Assembly: GCF_014200495.1 (NCBI RefSeq)
Contig: NZ_JACHBY010000011.1
Coordinates: forward strand, 73,893-137,892
Length of the DNA stretch: 64,000 bases
DNA from: Mucilaginibacter geliditolerans
GTDB lineage: Bacteria; Bacteroidota; Bacteroidia; Sphingobacteriales; Sphingobacteriaceae
Reading direction: 5' to 3'
The notes under the pieces were generated by a model, which saw nothing but the letters and a program-made list of their open reading frames with translations, had not been told where the DNA came from and did not search any database. A program made the translations under genes and the position numbers. Below are positions 26,090 through 34,987 of this stretch, one piece after another. Within the stretch, counting starts at the first letter, position 1; every line of letters starts with the position of its first letter.

Positions 26090-28651
26090 TTAATTAAATC
26101 CTCCGCTTAAACTCTGAGAGATTGAAAAACTAAACTGTCCTTTGTTCGCGTCGGGTATACCTGGTATTTTATCAAAGCCGTAACCGTAGTCAAGACCAAG
26201 TAAACCAAATATAGGTAAAAATACACGTGCACCAACACCAACTGAACGCCTAATATCAAATGGGTTATAATCACTGAAATGATCCCATACGTTACCACCT
26301 TCAGCAAAGGCAAGTAAGAATATAGTTGCCGATTCACTGGCAATAACCGGGTGACGAAGCTCAAGCGTGTATTTAGTATATATAGGGCTACCTACGTTGT
26401 TATCAGCAGTTGTACCTAATGGAGCAGTTTCAGGTATTACAGAGAAGTTTTGATACCCTCTTAAACCAATGATATCACTACCCTGTAAAAACTGGTAGCT
26501 CTGCATACCGTCGCCACCTAACTTAAACCTTTCAAACGGTGATTGCGGTACGTTAGAGTTGTATTCGCCTAACCAGCCAAACCTTACCTGCGACATTAAT
26601 ACAAACTTACCGGCTATTCTTGTAAACCATTGCGCATCAAACTTCACTTTATAGTATTCCACAAAATGGTAGATCTCTTCAGGTGTAGCAATGGCGTAGT
26701 TTATGTTATTGAACAATGAATACGGCGGCGTACCCTGTAAAGTTAACTTCATGTTTGAACCCTGTGTTGGGAAGATAGGCACATCTAATGAGTTACGGCT
26801 AAGCTCCTGGGTTAATTTAATGTTGTATGAAGTACCATTCTGGAACAGGTAACCTGTGTAGTTATCCAGATTATAGTGGTCAACGTTTAATGAGTAGTTT
26901 AACTGGAAGTAGTTATCAGGCCAGTTTAAGCGCTTACCTAAGGTAATGCCAACACCATTAATACGTAATTTATTATACAACGGGTCTGTTGTTGCATAGT
27001 ATTGCCCTGTTGAGCTTAACTGCGTATACGCCGAAACCGCGAAGTATATAGGTTTTTTACCACCTAACCATGGCTCAGAAAAAGTGAACGAGTAATTCTG
27101 ATAGGTTCTACCGCTCGACTGGCCCCTTAAGCTCAGTTTTTCACCATCACCTTTTGGCAGTGGTTTATAGGCTTTAAGGTTGAAGATGTTACGGATAGAG
27201 AAGTTATTGAACGTTAAGCCCAGTGTACCTACCAGCTGTCCGCCACCAAAACCACCCGAAAGCTCTATCTGATCTGATGGTTTTTCAACCACATTGAAGA
27301 TAATATCAACAGTACCATCAGCCGGGTTAATGTTGGTTGGCTTAGGCTCTGTTTTTTGCTCATCAAAGTTACCTAACTGTGAAATTTCACGTGTACTACG
27401 GATTAGCAGGTCCTTGTTAAACTTTTGCCCCGGTTTGGTACGGATCTCACGCATAACCACTTTATCATTGGTTACATCGTTACCTTTTAATATAACGCGG
27501 TTAATAGTGTATTGAGGGCCTTCATAAACCCTGATATCCAGATCAACGGTGTCACCATATATTTTAGTTTGTACCGGATCGGCTTGATAGGTTAAATAAC
27601 CATCGTTTAAGTACAATGATGATACATCATCGCTGTTTGGCGTTGGGCCGCTAAGCCTTTTGTTCAGCTGATCTTCACTGAAAATATCACCTTTTTTAAT
27701 ACGTAATATCCTGGTTAATGCTTCAGCAGGATATTTTGCATTACCCGACCATTTAATGTTACCAAAATAGTATTTAGGCCCTTCGTGCAATTTGATGTGC
27801 ACATTTACGGTTTGCTCATCATGTTTATAAACAGTATCGCTCAGGATAGCCGCATCGCGGTAACCTTTATCCTGCATCTGATCGATAAGGTTTTGCTTAT
27901 CATCATCATACTTATCCTGTTTGAATTTTTTTGAACCAAACAGGTTATACCATTTTCTTGAACGTGTTTTTTTCAGGTATTTGCGGAGTTTTTTATCCGA
28001 AAATACTTTGTTGCCCTCAAAGGTAACTTCGTTTATCATTACCTTTTCGTGCTTGTTAACAGCAACATCAAGTATAATACTGTTGGCATCTCCCGGATCC
28101 TTCCTTTGCTTAATATCAACGGTAGTATTTAAAAAGCCTTTTTCGTTAAAATGCTTTTTTATAATAGCCGCGGTTGTGCTCAGTAAGTTCTGGTTTACAA
28201 TTTTGTTGGTTTTGTCGCTCAGTTTTTTCTGCACATCGTCTATCTCGCCCTTGCGGATACCGGTTATATGCAGTTTCGACAAGCGCGGCAGCTCATGCAC
28301 CGCTATCTCCAGGTAAATGGTATCCATGTTAATGGAGGTAACATTTAACTGTACATCATCAAATAAACCCTGTTGATACAGGTTTTTGATAACGCTGGCG
28401 TTAGCTTCACCCGGCAGGTTTATCTTATCGCCTTTAGTAAGTTTTGATATGGTTATCAATACATCTTTATCAAGATATTTAGTACCAGTAACAGTTATGC
28501 CACCAATTATATAATCCTTTGGATTAAGATAACTTAAACTATCAGCCGGAATTGATGATTTTAACAACGACTGCCTGGGTTGGCCGGGGCCCTGAGCCAT
28601 TGCAGCGGCACTCAGAACAGTAAAAAGAATAGCAAAGAGAAATTTATTCAT
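26090..28651 (-). CDS. bamA: Outer membrane protein assembly factor BamA
   Basis: An 853-residue Omp85 protein: signal peptide (cleavage near AAMAQ), five POTRA-type repeats over about residues 45-450 (for example YIIGGITVTGTKYL, VMINEVTFEGNKVF, YTINRVILKGNDVT) and a 16-strand barrel with the lid-loop motif IGLRGYQNF near residue 700. It is the core of the BAM machine that folds barrel proteins such as the TonB receptors in this window. It lies between uppS and the ompH pair in one transcript. Confidence 0.93.
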   Translation of the reverse strand: MNKFLFAILFTVLSAAAMAQGPGQPRQSLLKSSIPADSLSYLNPKDYIIGGITVTGTKYLDKDVLITISKLTKGDKINLPGEANASVIKNLYQQGLFDDVQLNVTSINMDTIYLEIAVHELPRLSKLHITGIRKGEIDDVQKKLSDKTNKIVNQNLLSTTAAIIKKHFNEKGFLNTTVDIKQRKDPGDANSIILDVAVNKHEKVMINEVTFEGNKVFSDKKLRKYLKKTRSRKWYNLFGSKKFKQDKYDDDKQNLIDQMQDKGYRDAAILSDTVYKHDEQTVNVHIKLHEGPKYYFGNIKWSGNAKYPAEALTRILRIKKGDIFSEDQLNKRLSGPTPNSDDVSSLYLNDGYLTYQADPVQTKIYGDTVDLDIRVYEGPQYTINRVILKGNDVTNDKVVMREIRTKPGQKFNKDLLIRSTREISQLGNFDEQKTEPKPTNINPADGTVDIIFNVVEKPSDQIELSGGFGGGQLVGTLGLTFNNFSIRNIFNLKAYKPLPKGDGEKLSLRGQSSGRTYQNYSFTFSEPWLGGKKPIYFAVSAYTQLSSTGQYYATTDPLYNKLRINGVGITLGKRLNWPDNYFQLNYSLNVDHYNLDNYTGYLFQNGTSYNIKLTQELSRNSLDVPIFPTQGSNMKLTLQGTPPYSLFNNINYAIATPEEIYHFVEYYKVKFDAQWFTRIAGKFVLMSQVRFGWLGEYNSNVPQSPFERFKLGGDGMQSYQFLQGSDIIGLRGYQNFSVIPETAPLGTTADNNVGSPIYTKYTLELRHPVIASESATIFLLAFAEGGNVWDHFSDYNPFDIRRSVGVGARVFLPIFGLLGLDYGYGFDKIPGIPDANKGQFSFSISQSLSGGFN

Positions 28652-28713
28652 TCGAATATTTAAGTGGCTAAAAATAATTTATACAGTTGTTAAAAAGTGT
28701 TAAACGCAAAAAT

Positions 28714-29454
28714 TTAATTCACCTGCTCGCTGGTGAGGCCAAAACGGCGTTCACGTTTTTGAAAATCAAGGATAGCTTCAAACAAATCCTCCTTACGAAA
28801 ATCAGGCCATAACTTCGGCGTAAAATATAGTTCAGCATAGGCAATTTGCCATAGCAGGTAATTACTTATTCGGTATTCGCCGCTGGTTCTTATCAGCAAT
28901 TCAGGGTCGGGCATATTGCCTGTAAATAAATTATTCTCGAACATCTCCTCATCAATATCCTCTAAATTTATTTCGCCCTTTTGCACTTTAGCGGCAATTT
29001 CTTTAGCTGCGCGCACAATCTCGCGGCGCGAACTGTAGCTTAAAGCAAGCGTAAGCACCAGGCCGGTATTGCCTGCTGTTTGGTCAATAGCGCTTTTAAG
29101 CTCACGGTAACATCTTTCAGGCAGCATGGTTAAATCACCAATGGCATTAAGGCGTACGTTCTTTTTCATAAAGTTGGCTATCTCTTTATGAATTGTGCTT
29201 ACCATTAACTCCATAATAGCCATAACCTCCAGCTTGGGACGGTTCCAGTTTTCTGATGAAAAGGTATATAATGTAAGATATTGTAAACCCACATCACAAC
29301 TCCCCTCAACAACATCTCTAACGGAAAGTACCCCATTATGGTGACCGAATATTCTCAATTTGCCTTTCCCTTTAGCCCACCTGCCATTACCATCCATAAT
29401 AATGGCTATGTGCTGAGGCAATTTTAACAAATCAATCTGATCCTTATATCCCAT
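28714..29454 (-). CDS. uppS: Isoprenyl (undecaprenyl) diphosphate synthase
   Basis: A 246-residue cis-prenyltransferase that makes the C55 lipid carrier for wall and O-antigen synthesis. The signature HIAIIMDGNGRWAKGKG with the catalytic Asp is at residues 15-31. SSENWNRP and the C-terminal RTSGEYRISNYLLWQIAYAE region are intact. It heads the uppS-bamA-ompH-ompH transcript. In the usual Bacteroidota order porG and nadK lie directly upstream; here they are 3 kb away. Confidence 0.94.
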   Translation of the reverse strand: MGYKDQIDLLKLPQHIAIIMDGNGRWAKGKGKLRIFGHHNGVLSVRDVVEGSCDVGLQYLTLYTFSSENWNRPKLEVMAIMELMVSTIHKEIANFMKKNVRLNAIGDLTMLPERCYRELKSAIDQTAGNTGLVLTLALSYSSRREIVRAAKEIAAKVQKGEINLEDIDEEMFENNLFTGNMPDPELLIRTSGEYRISNYLLWQIAYAELYFTPKLWPDFRKEDLFEAILDFQKRERRFGLTSEQVN

Positions 29455-29617
29455 TTTATGCCGATTAATAAAAGCCGTAATTTGGATTACAAAGACATGC
29501 TTTTAATAAAATTTGACCAGTAATATGATCAATAATAAATTACCTTAGTTAATTATCAATTAAAAACGACCCTTTTTGGCCTGGTTTATAAGCCTTATTG
29601 ACGTTTTTTTCAGGGTA

Positions 29618-29625
29618 CAAAGGTA
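29618..29625 (-). promoter_or_regulatory. Putative -7 promoter box for uppS-bamA
   Basis: The minus strand reads TACCTTTG (TAnnTTTG consensus) about 165 bp before uppS. The rest of the 29455-29816 divergent gap holds AT-rich DNA with no gene; it must also carry the promoter of the S10 peptidase, for which TATATTTA near 29777 is a weak candidate. Confidence 0.45.
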
Positions 29626-29816
29626 AAACTTAATTGTATTTTTTTTAGTATGCCGGGAAAGAAATTGTTTTCAGCTATTTTTAAACAATTATGCCACTAA
29701 CACTTAGTCGCTATCAGTAACCTGATGTGTATGTGGAATGTACGGCCCGCGAATGCAAATTTTAATTTTATATCCTATATTTAAAGCTCGCTTTCATTTT
29801 AAACTCATTATTATAT

Positions 29817-31337
29817 ATGCACAAGTATTTTACTTCAATTGCAATTGCATGCCTTTTTAGTGCCACTGCTATTGCCCAAACGCCCCAGGCACCTGCAACA
29901 AACACGCAACCTATAGCAAAAAGCCGGGTTTTGCAGGTTGATTCGGCGGTGGTTACCAAACATAAGGTAACTATTAAAGGCCAGGTTATACCTTATACAG
30001 CAACAGCAGGCTGTATGCCCATATGGGATAATGACGGCAGGCCCATTGCCGGCGTATTTTATACTTATTATGAACGTGATGATGTTACCGACAGGGCAAA
30101 CCGCCCGCTGGTTATTTCCTTTAACGGCGGCCCGGGCACACCGTCAGTATGGATGGAAATAGGTTATACCGGCCCCAGGGTACTTAATGTTGATAGCGAA
30201 GGCTACCCTGTTCAGCCCTATGGTATCGGCGAAAATAAGAACTCTATATTGGATGTTGCCGATATAGTTTATGTTGACCCCGTTAACACAGGTTATTCAA
30301 GACCTGTAGATAAAGGCACACCCGGCACAAAGTTTTTTGGTGTAAATGCAGATATTAAATACCTGGCCGAATGGATAAACACCTTTGTTACCCGTAAGGA
30401 CCGCTGGGCATCACCCAAATTCCTGATCGGCGAAAGCTATGGTACCACCCGCGTATCGGGCTTGGCACTTGAACTTCAAAACTCACAATGGATGTATTTA
30501 AATGGTGTAGTACTAGTTTCACCAACCGATCTGGGTATTCAGCGCAGCGGGCCCGTAAGCGCGGCTTTAAAACTACCTTACTTTGCCGCTACTGCCTGGT
30601 ATCATGGTGCGCTATCACCCGAGTTACAAAAAAAGGAACTGACCGATTTTTTACCTGAGGTGGAAGACTTCACCATTAACCAACTGATCCCTGCCCTATC
30701 ACGTGGCGGCTTTTTGGATGATGCACAGAAAAAGGACATAGCCGCAAAAATGTCAAAATACAGTGGCCTATCGGAAAAAGTGATATTGGACAATAACCTT
30801 GATGTATCATACGATCTGTACTGGAAGGAGCTTTTACGTGACAAAGGTTTCACTATAGGCAGGCTTGATTCACGCTATAAAGGTATCGACAGGCAAACCA
30901 GCGGCAGCAGCCCTGATTATAATGCCGAGCTTACCGCATGGCTGCAATCGTTTACCCCTGCTATTAATATTTACCTGCGTAATGAGCTCAATTATAAAAC
31001 CGACCTTAAATACAATATGTTTGGTGATGTATGGCCATGGGATAATGCCAACGACCAAACCGGCGAAAATTTAAGACAAGCCATAGCACAAAACCCATAC
31101 CTGCATTTGCTGATACAATCAGGCTACTATGACGGCGCCTGTGATTATTTTAACGCCAAATACAGCCTTTGGCAGCTCGACCCAAGCGGCAGGTTAAAAG
31201 ACCGCCTGAAATGGGAAGGCTATAAAAGCGGCCACATGATATACTTACGTAAAGAGGAACTGGCTATCGCCAGTGAAAACTTAAGGAAGTTTATACAGGA
31301 ATCAATACCTAAGCCAGGACAAGCAGCTAAGTATTAA
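29817..31337 (+). CDS. Serine carboxypeptidase, family S10
   Basis: A 506-residue exported peptidase with a signal peptide (cleavage near AIAQ). The S10 features are all visible: substrate-binding SFNGGPGTPS, the nucleophile block IGESYGTTRVSG, the Asp in SGYYDGACDYF and the His in YKSGHMIYL. Such enzymes release C-terminal residues in the periplasm or outside the cell. It is on the opposite strand to the surrounding envelope cluster and interrupts it between uppS and porG. Unlike eukaryotic S10 members, few cysteines are present. Confidence 0.9.
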   Translation: MHKYFTSIAIACLFSATAIAQTPQAPATNTQPIAKSRVLQVDSAVVTKHKVTIKGQVIPYTATAGCMPIWDNDGRPIAGVFYTYYERDDVTDRANRPLVISFNGGPGTPSVWMEIGYTGPRVLNVDSEGYPVQPYGIGENKNSILDVADIVYVDPVNTGYSRPVDKGTPGTKFFGVNADIKYLAEWINTFVTRKDRWASPKFLIGESYGTTRVSGLALELQNSQWMYLNGVVLVSPTDLGIQRSGPVSAALKLPYFAATAWYHGALSPELQKKELTDFLPEVEDFTINQLIPALSRGGFLDDAQKKDIAAKMSKYSGLSEKVILDNNLDVSYDLYWKELLRDKGFTIGRLDSRYKGIDRQTSGSSPDYNAELTAWLQSFTPAINIYLRNELNYKTDLKYNMFGDVWPWDNANDQTGENLRQAIAQNPYLHLLIQSGYYDGACDYFNAKYSLWQLDPSGRLKDRLKWEGYKSGHMIYLRKEELAIASENLRKFIQESIPKPGQAAKY

Positions 31338-31375
31338 GTTGGCAGTAGAACAGTTTGCAGTTGGCATAAAAAAGC

Positions 31376-31504
31376 AGTTTGCAGTTGACTTAACATAATG
31401 TCAACTGTCAACTGTCAACTGTCAACTGTCAACTGTCAACTGTCAACTGTCAACTGTCAACTGTCAACTGTCAACTGTCAACTGTCAACTGTCAACTGCA
31501 AACT
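31376..31504. repeat. Heptamer array (14 x TGTCAAC) framed by 14-bp inverted repeats
   Basis: Fourteen perfect tandem copies of tgtcaac fill 31399-31496. The flanks agtttgcagttgac (31376-31389) and gtcaactgcaaact (31491-31504) are perfect inverted repeats of each other. The element separates the convergent S10 peptidase and exbD genes, and the exbD stop codon (31503-31505) overlaps its right edge. The unit number not being a multiple of three has no coding effect here. Confidence 0.9.
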
Positions 31505-32018
31505 AATAAATGTCCTTTTGTTTTAAAAGAGCAATATCCTTAGCTGCAATATCAACTATCGCATATCTATTTGTTTGGGTGATATTCAGCTCATCGATGG
31601 TGCTCACCAGGTTATTATAAACCGAATGTGCTGATGGTTTTATAATCACCATCATATCGCGACCGCTGGTTGCTTTTACCTGCTTACGTAACTCCAATAT
31701 TGCTTTATTCAGATCATTGCCATAAGCGGTAACCTTTGGCGCTATCACAGGCTTATCAGCCATGCCGAGGTACCACATGGCCTGGCCTTTACCCAGGCAG
31801 ATAGTCATGGTGGACGATTCGGGTACAGCCATTCCCCCAGCACTCTTATCGGGCATAACCAGCGACATAGCACGCGATCTGGCGAGCGTGGTTGTGAGCA
31901 TAAAAAAGGTGATAAGTAAAAACGCAAGATCAACCAATGCGGTTAGGTCCACGCGAACGGGTAACTTATTAGTTTGCCTGCCGCCTGATTTTCCGGAAGA
32001 AAGATTCAGCTCTGCCAT
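31503..32018 (-). CDS. ExbD/TolR family biopolymer transport protein
   Basis: A 171-residue inner membrane protein with one N-terminal helix (about residues 24-44) that holds the essential Asp in LTALVDLAFLLITFF, then a periplasmic domain. ExbD works with ExbB and TonB to energise outer membrane receptors. No exbB or tonB gene is adjacent, so its partner is encoded elsewhere. The basic segment before the helix (SGGRQTNKLPVRVD) fits a cytoplasmic N-terminus. Confidence 0.88.
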   Translation of the reverse strand: MAELNLSSGKSGGRQTNKLPVRVDLTALVDLAFLLITFFMLTTTLARSRAMSLVMPDKSAGGMAVPESSTMTICLGKGQAMWYLGMADKPVIAPKVTAYGNDLNKAILELRKQVKATSGRDMMVIIKPSAHSVYNNLVSTIDELNITQTNRYAIVDIAAKDIALLKQKDIY

Positions 32019-32173
32019 GATTGTAAGGATTAAGGTTAAAGAATTGGTTTGAAGCGGTGTATAGGTTTGTCGCTTTTACTTTATAACGTAAGCGAATTGC
32101 ATTTGTTGCAACATTGATGCAATAAAGTTTTAGGGAATAATTAAGTTTACTTTTAAAAATAAAAATGGGGCGC

Positions 32174-32245
32174 TCACCCTCTTTGCGGCTTGCCGCAGAG
32201 AGGGTCGACCAGCGTAGCGAAGTCGGGGTGAGTCACCGGAGCGCG
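32174..32245 (-). repeat. Dispersed repeat family B, reverse orientation
   Basis: The hairpin ccctctttgcgg/ccgcagagaggg is followed by gtcgaccagcgtagcgaagt and cggggtgagtcaccggagcg. It is a close match to the copies at 8526 and, inverted, at 32436. It stands upstream of exbD. The 32019-32518 gap holds no gene apart from this repeat and the composite at 32346. Confidence 0.75.
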
Positions 32246-32345
32246 ATGAAGAATTATAATATCAAACATTGAATAATGAATGTCCAATATCGAAGTTAAA
32301 ACTTCATTATTCGTAACTGAAAATTAAGTGTTGGTTATTCAATGA

Positions 32346-32510
32346 GGGCGTTACCTGCGGCCCGTGCTATCCGCTCATACTACACAGGCGTTAGGCTCGG
32401 GCCGGTATCCGCTCCTATCACTAACGCAGAACTTCGACGCGCTCCGCCGACTCACCCCGACTTCGCTACGCTGGTCGCCCCTCTCTTCGCCTGCGGCGGA
32501 AAGAGGGTTG
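32346..32510 (+). repeat. Composite repeat A-B
   Basis: Module A (32346-32428: gggcgttacctgcgg to ctaacgca) is followed by module B (32436-32510: acgcgctccgccgactcacc to the aagagggt hairpin end). It abuts the porG-like stop codon at 32519. Together with the B copy at 32174 it makes a large inverted pair around about 190 bp of non-coding DNA. Confidence 0.75.
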
Positions 32511-32518
32511 AAAAAAAA

Positions 32519-33307
32519 CTATCTGCTAAAATAACACTTCTCCGTAACGAAGGTGTACGACACGCCAAACTGCAGAAACAGATAGGTATCATGCGGGCGC
32601 AGGTCGCCGCGCTGGGTACCGGCAACACCGGTATATACGCCCGTCTTTTCGCCTGAACGATCGGATAACGCGACTGCAATGGGACTGGTTAGCTTGCTTT
32701 TATCTGGATATAGTCCGCTTACATCGTCAAGGTAGTCGGTATTGGGCTGGCGGTAGCCAATATCAGCACTTATGTTCCATTTGCCCGAGAAATTATATTT
32801 GATACCCGCACCATAAGGTATGGAGATGGCAGTTTTGGAATAAGGAGTTTCGCCCTCCGTAGCTAATGGGCGGAGGTTATAGGTTTGCCCCATGTAAGTA
32901 GCCTGCGGGTTATACCCTACTATACCTATACCTAAATAAATATAAGGGGTGTACCGGTTATGGCTCACATCGGGTATATACTCCATAAAATTAAACTCGC
33001 CAATAAGGCTTAGCTCCTGTAATGTGGTTTTGAAACTTAAATTACGGTTGCGGAACTGCTGGTTTGATGAAGTGCTGTCGGCTCCTGCTATCGTACCGTA
33101 TGTATAGTTTAGCTTGGCCGACACGTAACCGTTAAAATTACGCTGTACGTAACCACCGATAGCTATACCACTAAACTTGAGCGGGTTGGTTGGGTTAAGA
33201 TCGCCCATGTAGCCTGATGCACCTAAAGCTCCGCCAAGTTCCCAGGTTTGTGCCTTTAAACTAAGTGAGATAAAGATTAAAAGTATAGTTATTGCAAATT
33301 TTGGCAT
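32519..33307 (-). CDS. porG: PorG-like outer membrane protein (DUF6089 family)
   Basis: A 262-residue outer membrane beta-barrel protein with a signal peptide (cleavage near SLKAQ) and alternating beta strands such as WELGGALGASGYMGDLN and YTPYIYLGIGIVGYNP. The N-terminal motif with DLN(P), the length, and the position next to nadK in the uppS-bamA-ompH-murI neighbourhood match PorG, a type IX secretion accessory that ties the PorK/N ring to the outer membrane. The call rests on family pattern and context; I could not compare sequences. Translation begins 9 bp after nadK. Confidence 0.65.
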   Translation of the reverse strand: MPKFAITILLIFISLSLKAQTWELGGALGASGYMGDLNPTNPLKFSGIAIGGYVQRNFNGYVSAKLNYTYGTIAGADSTSSNQQFRNRNLSFKTTLQELSLIGEFNFMEYIPDVSHNRYTPYIYLGIGIVGYNPQATYMGQTYNLRPLATEGETPYSKTAISIPYGAGIKYNFSGKWNISADIGYRQPNTDYLDDVSGLYPDKSKLTSPIAVALSDRSGEKTGVYTGVAGTQRGDLRPHDTYLFLQFGVSYTFVTEKCYFSR

Positions 33308-33316
33308 TAATTAAAT

Positions 33317-34195
33317 TTAATAATTGCGAACGTCAAGTCCCCATAATAATTTGTTCCTTAACGTTGATAAGTAACTTTCATTACTTAAACGTACTAAATT
33401 TAACTGAAAACCTGCCTTTTGCACACTAAAACGCATAGTTTTATCAATTGTAGCTGTGCGCGAGTCGCATGATACCAGGTAATTGCTGCTGCGGCTTTCT
33501 ACTTCAAACGTTATGGTGCTGCTATCAGGCAATACAACAGGCCTTACATTAAGGTTATGTGGCGAAACCGGCGTTAATACCAAACTGTTTGACTGCGGGA
33601 AGATAATTGGCCCGCCGCAGCTTAATGAATAGGCTGTAGAGCCTGTTGGTGTTGATATAATGATACCATCGCCCCAGTACGCATTTAAAAACTCATTATC
33701 CATATAAACCCGGGTAATGATCATGGCTGCATCATCGCGTTTATGGATGGTGATATCATTAAGGGCAAAGTTATCATCGCCAAAAACCTCGTTTTCAGAA
33801 TTTATGCTGATAAGGTCGCGGCTATCCAGACAATAATCTTTATTTACTACCGCAAATATCGCCGCGGCTATATCACTCTTATTAATAGTGGCCAAAAAAC
33901 CGAGCCGACCAAAGTTTATACCTATTACCGGTACACCAGTATTGCGGATAACGCTAACCATATCCAGCAAAGTACCATCGCCGCCCAGGGTAATAAAAAG
34001 ATCAATAAAGCCTTTTATCTTAACATCGGGCCCTAAAACATTATAGGCTACAATTTTTATTTTATCGTTCAGGTAATCGCTAAGCTGGTGATGTACATAA
34101 ATATCGACCCCATGCTGCGACAGGTTATCAAATACTTCCTGAACGTATGGTAATACATCTAAATTAAATGGCCTGCCGTAGATTGCTATTCTCAT
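33317..34195 (-). CDS. nadK: NAD kinase
   Basis: A 292-residue ATP-dependent NAD kinase that makes NADP. The GGDGTLLDMV motif and the second motif GDGIIISTPTGSTAYSLSCG are intact. It lies between the CBS-domain gene and porG, the usual Bacteroidota order. A TTCATTGG-type inverted repeat separates it from the CBS gene. Confidence 0.94.
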   Translation of the reverse strand: MRIAIYGRPFNLDVLPYVQEVFDNLSQHGVDIYVHHQLSDYLNDKIKIVAYNVLGPDVKIKGFIDLFITLGGDGTLLDMVSVIRNTGVPVIGINFGRLGFLATINKSDIAAAIFAVVNKDYCLDSRDLISINSENEVFGDDNFALNDITIHKRDDAAMIITRVYMDNEFLNAYWGDGIIISTPTGSTAYSLSCGGPIIFPQSNSLVLTPVSPHNLNVRPVVLPDSSTITFEVESRSSNYLVSCDSRTATIDKTMRFSVQKAGFQLNLVRLSNESYLSTLRNKLLWGLDVRNY

Positions 34196-34201
34196 TTTGT
34201 T

Positions 34202-34319
34202 GGTTCATTCGTTCATTGGTTCACTAGTTCATTGGTACTTGCATCTGTAGATAGCTTAAAATTGATATTCTCTATTGAACTATTTACAAATGAACTAATG
34301 AACCAGTGAACAAATGAAC
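34202..34319. repeat. TTCATTGG-family inverted repeat between nadK and the CBS gene
   Basis: The left arm 34202-34236 is built of gttcattggttcacta-type 10-11 bp units; the right arm 34288-34319 is its imperfect inverse (about 28 of 32 positions). The spacer contains ctgtagata, which also occurs in the spacer of the 38877 element. The right arm ends 4 bp from the CBS gene's stop codon. Confidence 0.7.
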
Positions 34320-34322
34320 TTT

Positions 34323-34985
34323 TTATAAATTTAAGTAATTCATTAATGAATCATAACGATCTTTTGAGTTGTCGTTATCGCCGGTATGGTTAAAGGTTGC
34401 TTTAATATCATACTCGTAGCGCAAAAATGTTGCTATAATGGCTGATATGTCTTGTTTATTGACTTTCAAGGTTACTTCTACACGGGTTGAATCAGGGTAA
34501 GCATAAATATAGGAGCTCAGGATCTGTGCGTTATCAGACTCTACAATTTGCGACATGTGTGCCAGCGAATTGTTTTTATTGTTGATCTCCAGTACAATAA
34601 TGCCGCCCGGCTGTGATACAGATGTAAGCCTTGCGAAATACTCATTCATGGCATTGATGGATATCAGGCCTAAATAGTTATTTTTGATATCAAGCACCGG
34701 CACAACAGTAAGTTTTTGCTCATAAAACAAACGGATAACATCGTATATATGCTGATCTTCCCGTACATAAGGGTTAACCAGCGATAATGCCAGCGCACCA
34801 ATCTGTGTTTGATTATCGGTTACATTAACCAGGTCATCCTCAGCAAGCATACCCAGAAACTGATCCTCGTTTACAATTGGCAGGTGCCTTACACGAAACT
34901 CCACCATACGATCAACCACCTTCTGAACTGTGTCAGAGGTGTGAATAGGTGTAATTTCATCAGCAATCAGCTCAATTGCAAGCAT
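34323..34985 (-). CDS. CBS-domain protein with ACT-like C-terminus
   Basis: A 220-residue cytoplasmic protein with two CBS motifs (about residues 1-60: TVQKVVDRMVEFRVRHLPIV; and 75-130: IYDVIRLFYEQKLTVVPVLD) and a C-terminal domain (about 135-205) with an ACT-like pattern, GGIIVLEINNKNNSLAHMSQ. Such pairs bind adenosine nucleotides and regulate a partner. It is encoded next to nadK and 2 bp after the alpha/beta hydrolase, a conserved Bacteroidota arrangement. The regulated partner is unknown. Confidence 0.82.
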   Translation of the reverse strand: MLAIELIADEITPIHTSDTVQKVVDRMVEFRVRHLPIVNEDQFLGMLAEDDLVNVTDNQTQIGALALSLVNPYVREDQHIYDVIRLFYEQKLTVVPVLDIKNNYLGLISINAMNEYFARLTSVSQPGGIIVLEINNKNNSLAHMSQIVESDNAQILSSYIYAYPDSTRVEVTLKVNKQDISAIIATFLRYEYDIKATFNHTGDNDNSKDRYDSLMNYLNL

Positions 34986-34987
34986 GG

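Noticed and set aside
31399..31496. Short direct repeats that might look like a CRISPR array
   Set aside because: The units are 7 bp and contiguous with no spacers, and no cas genes are near.
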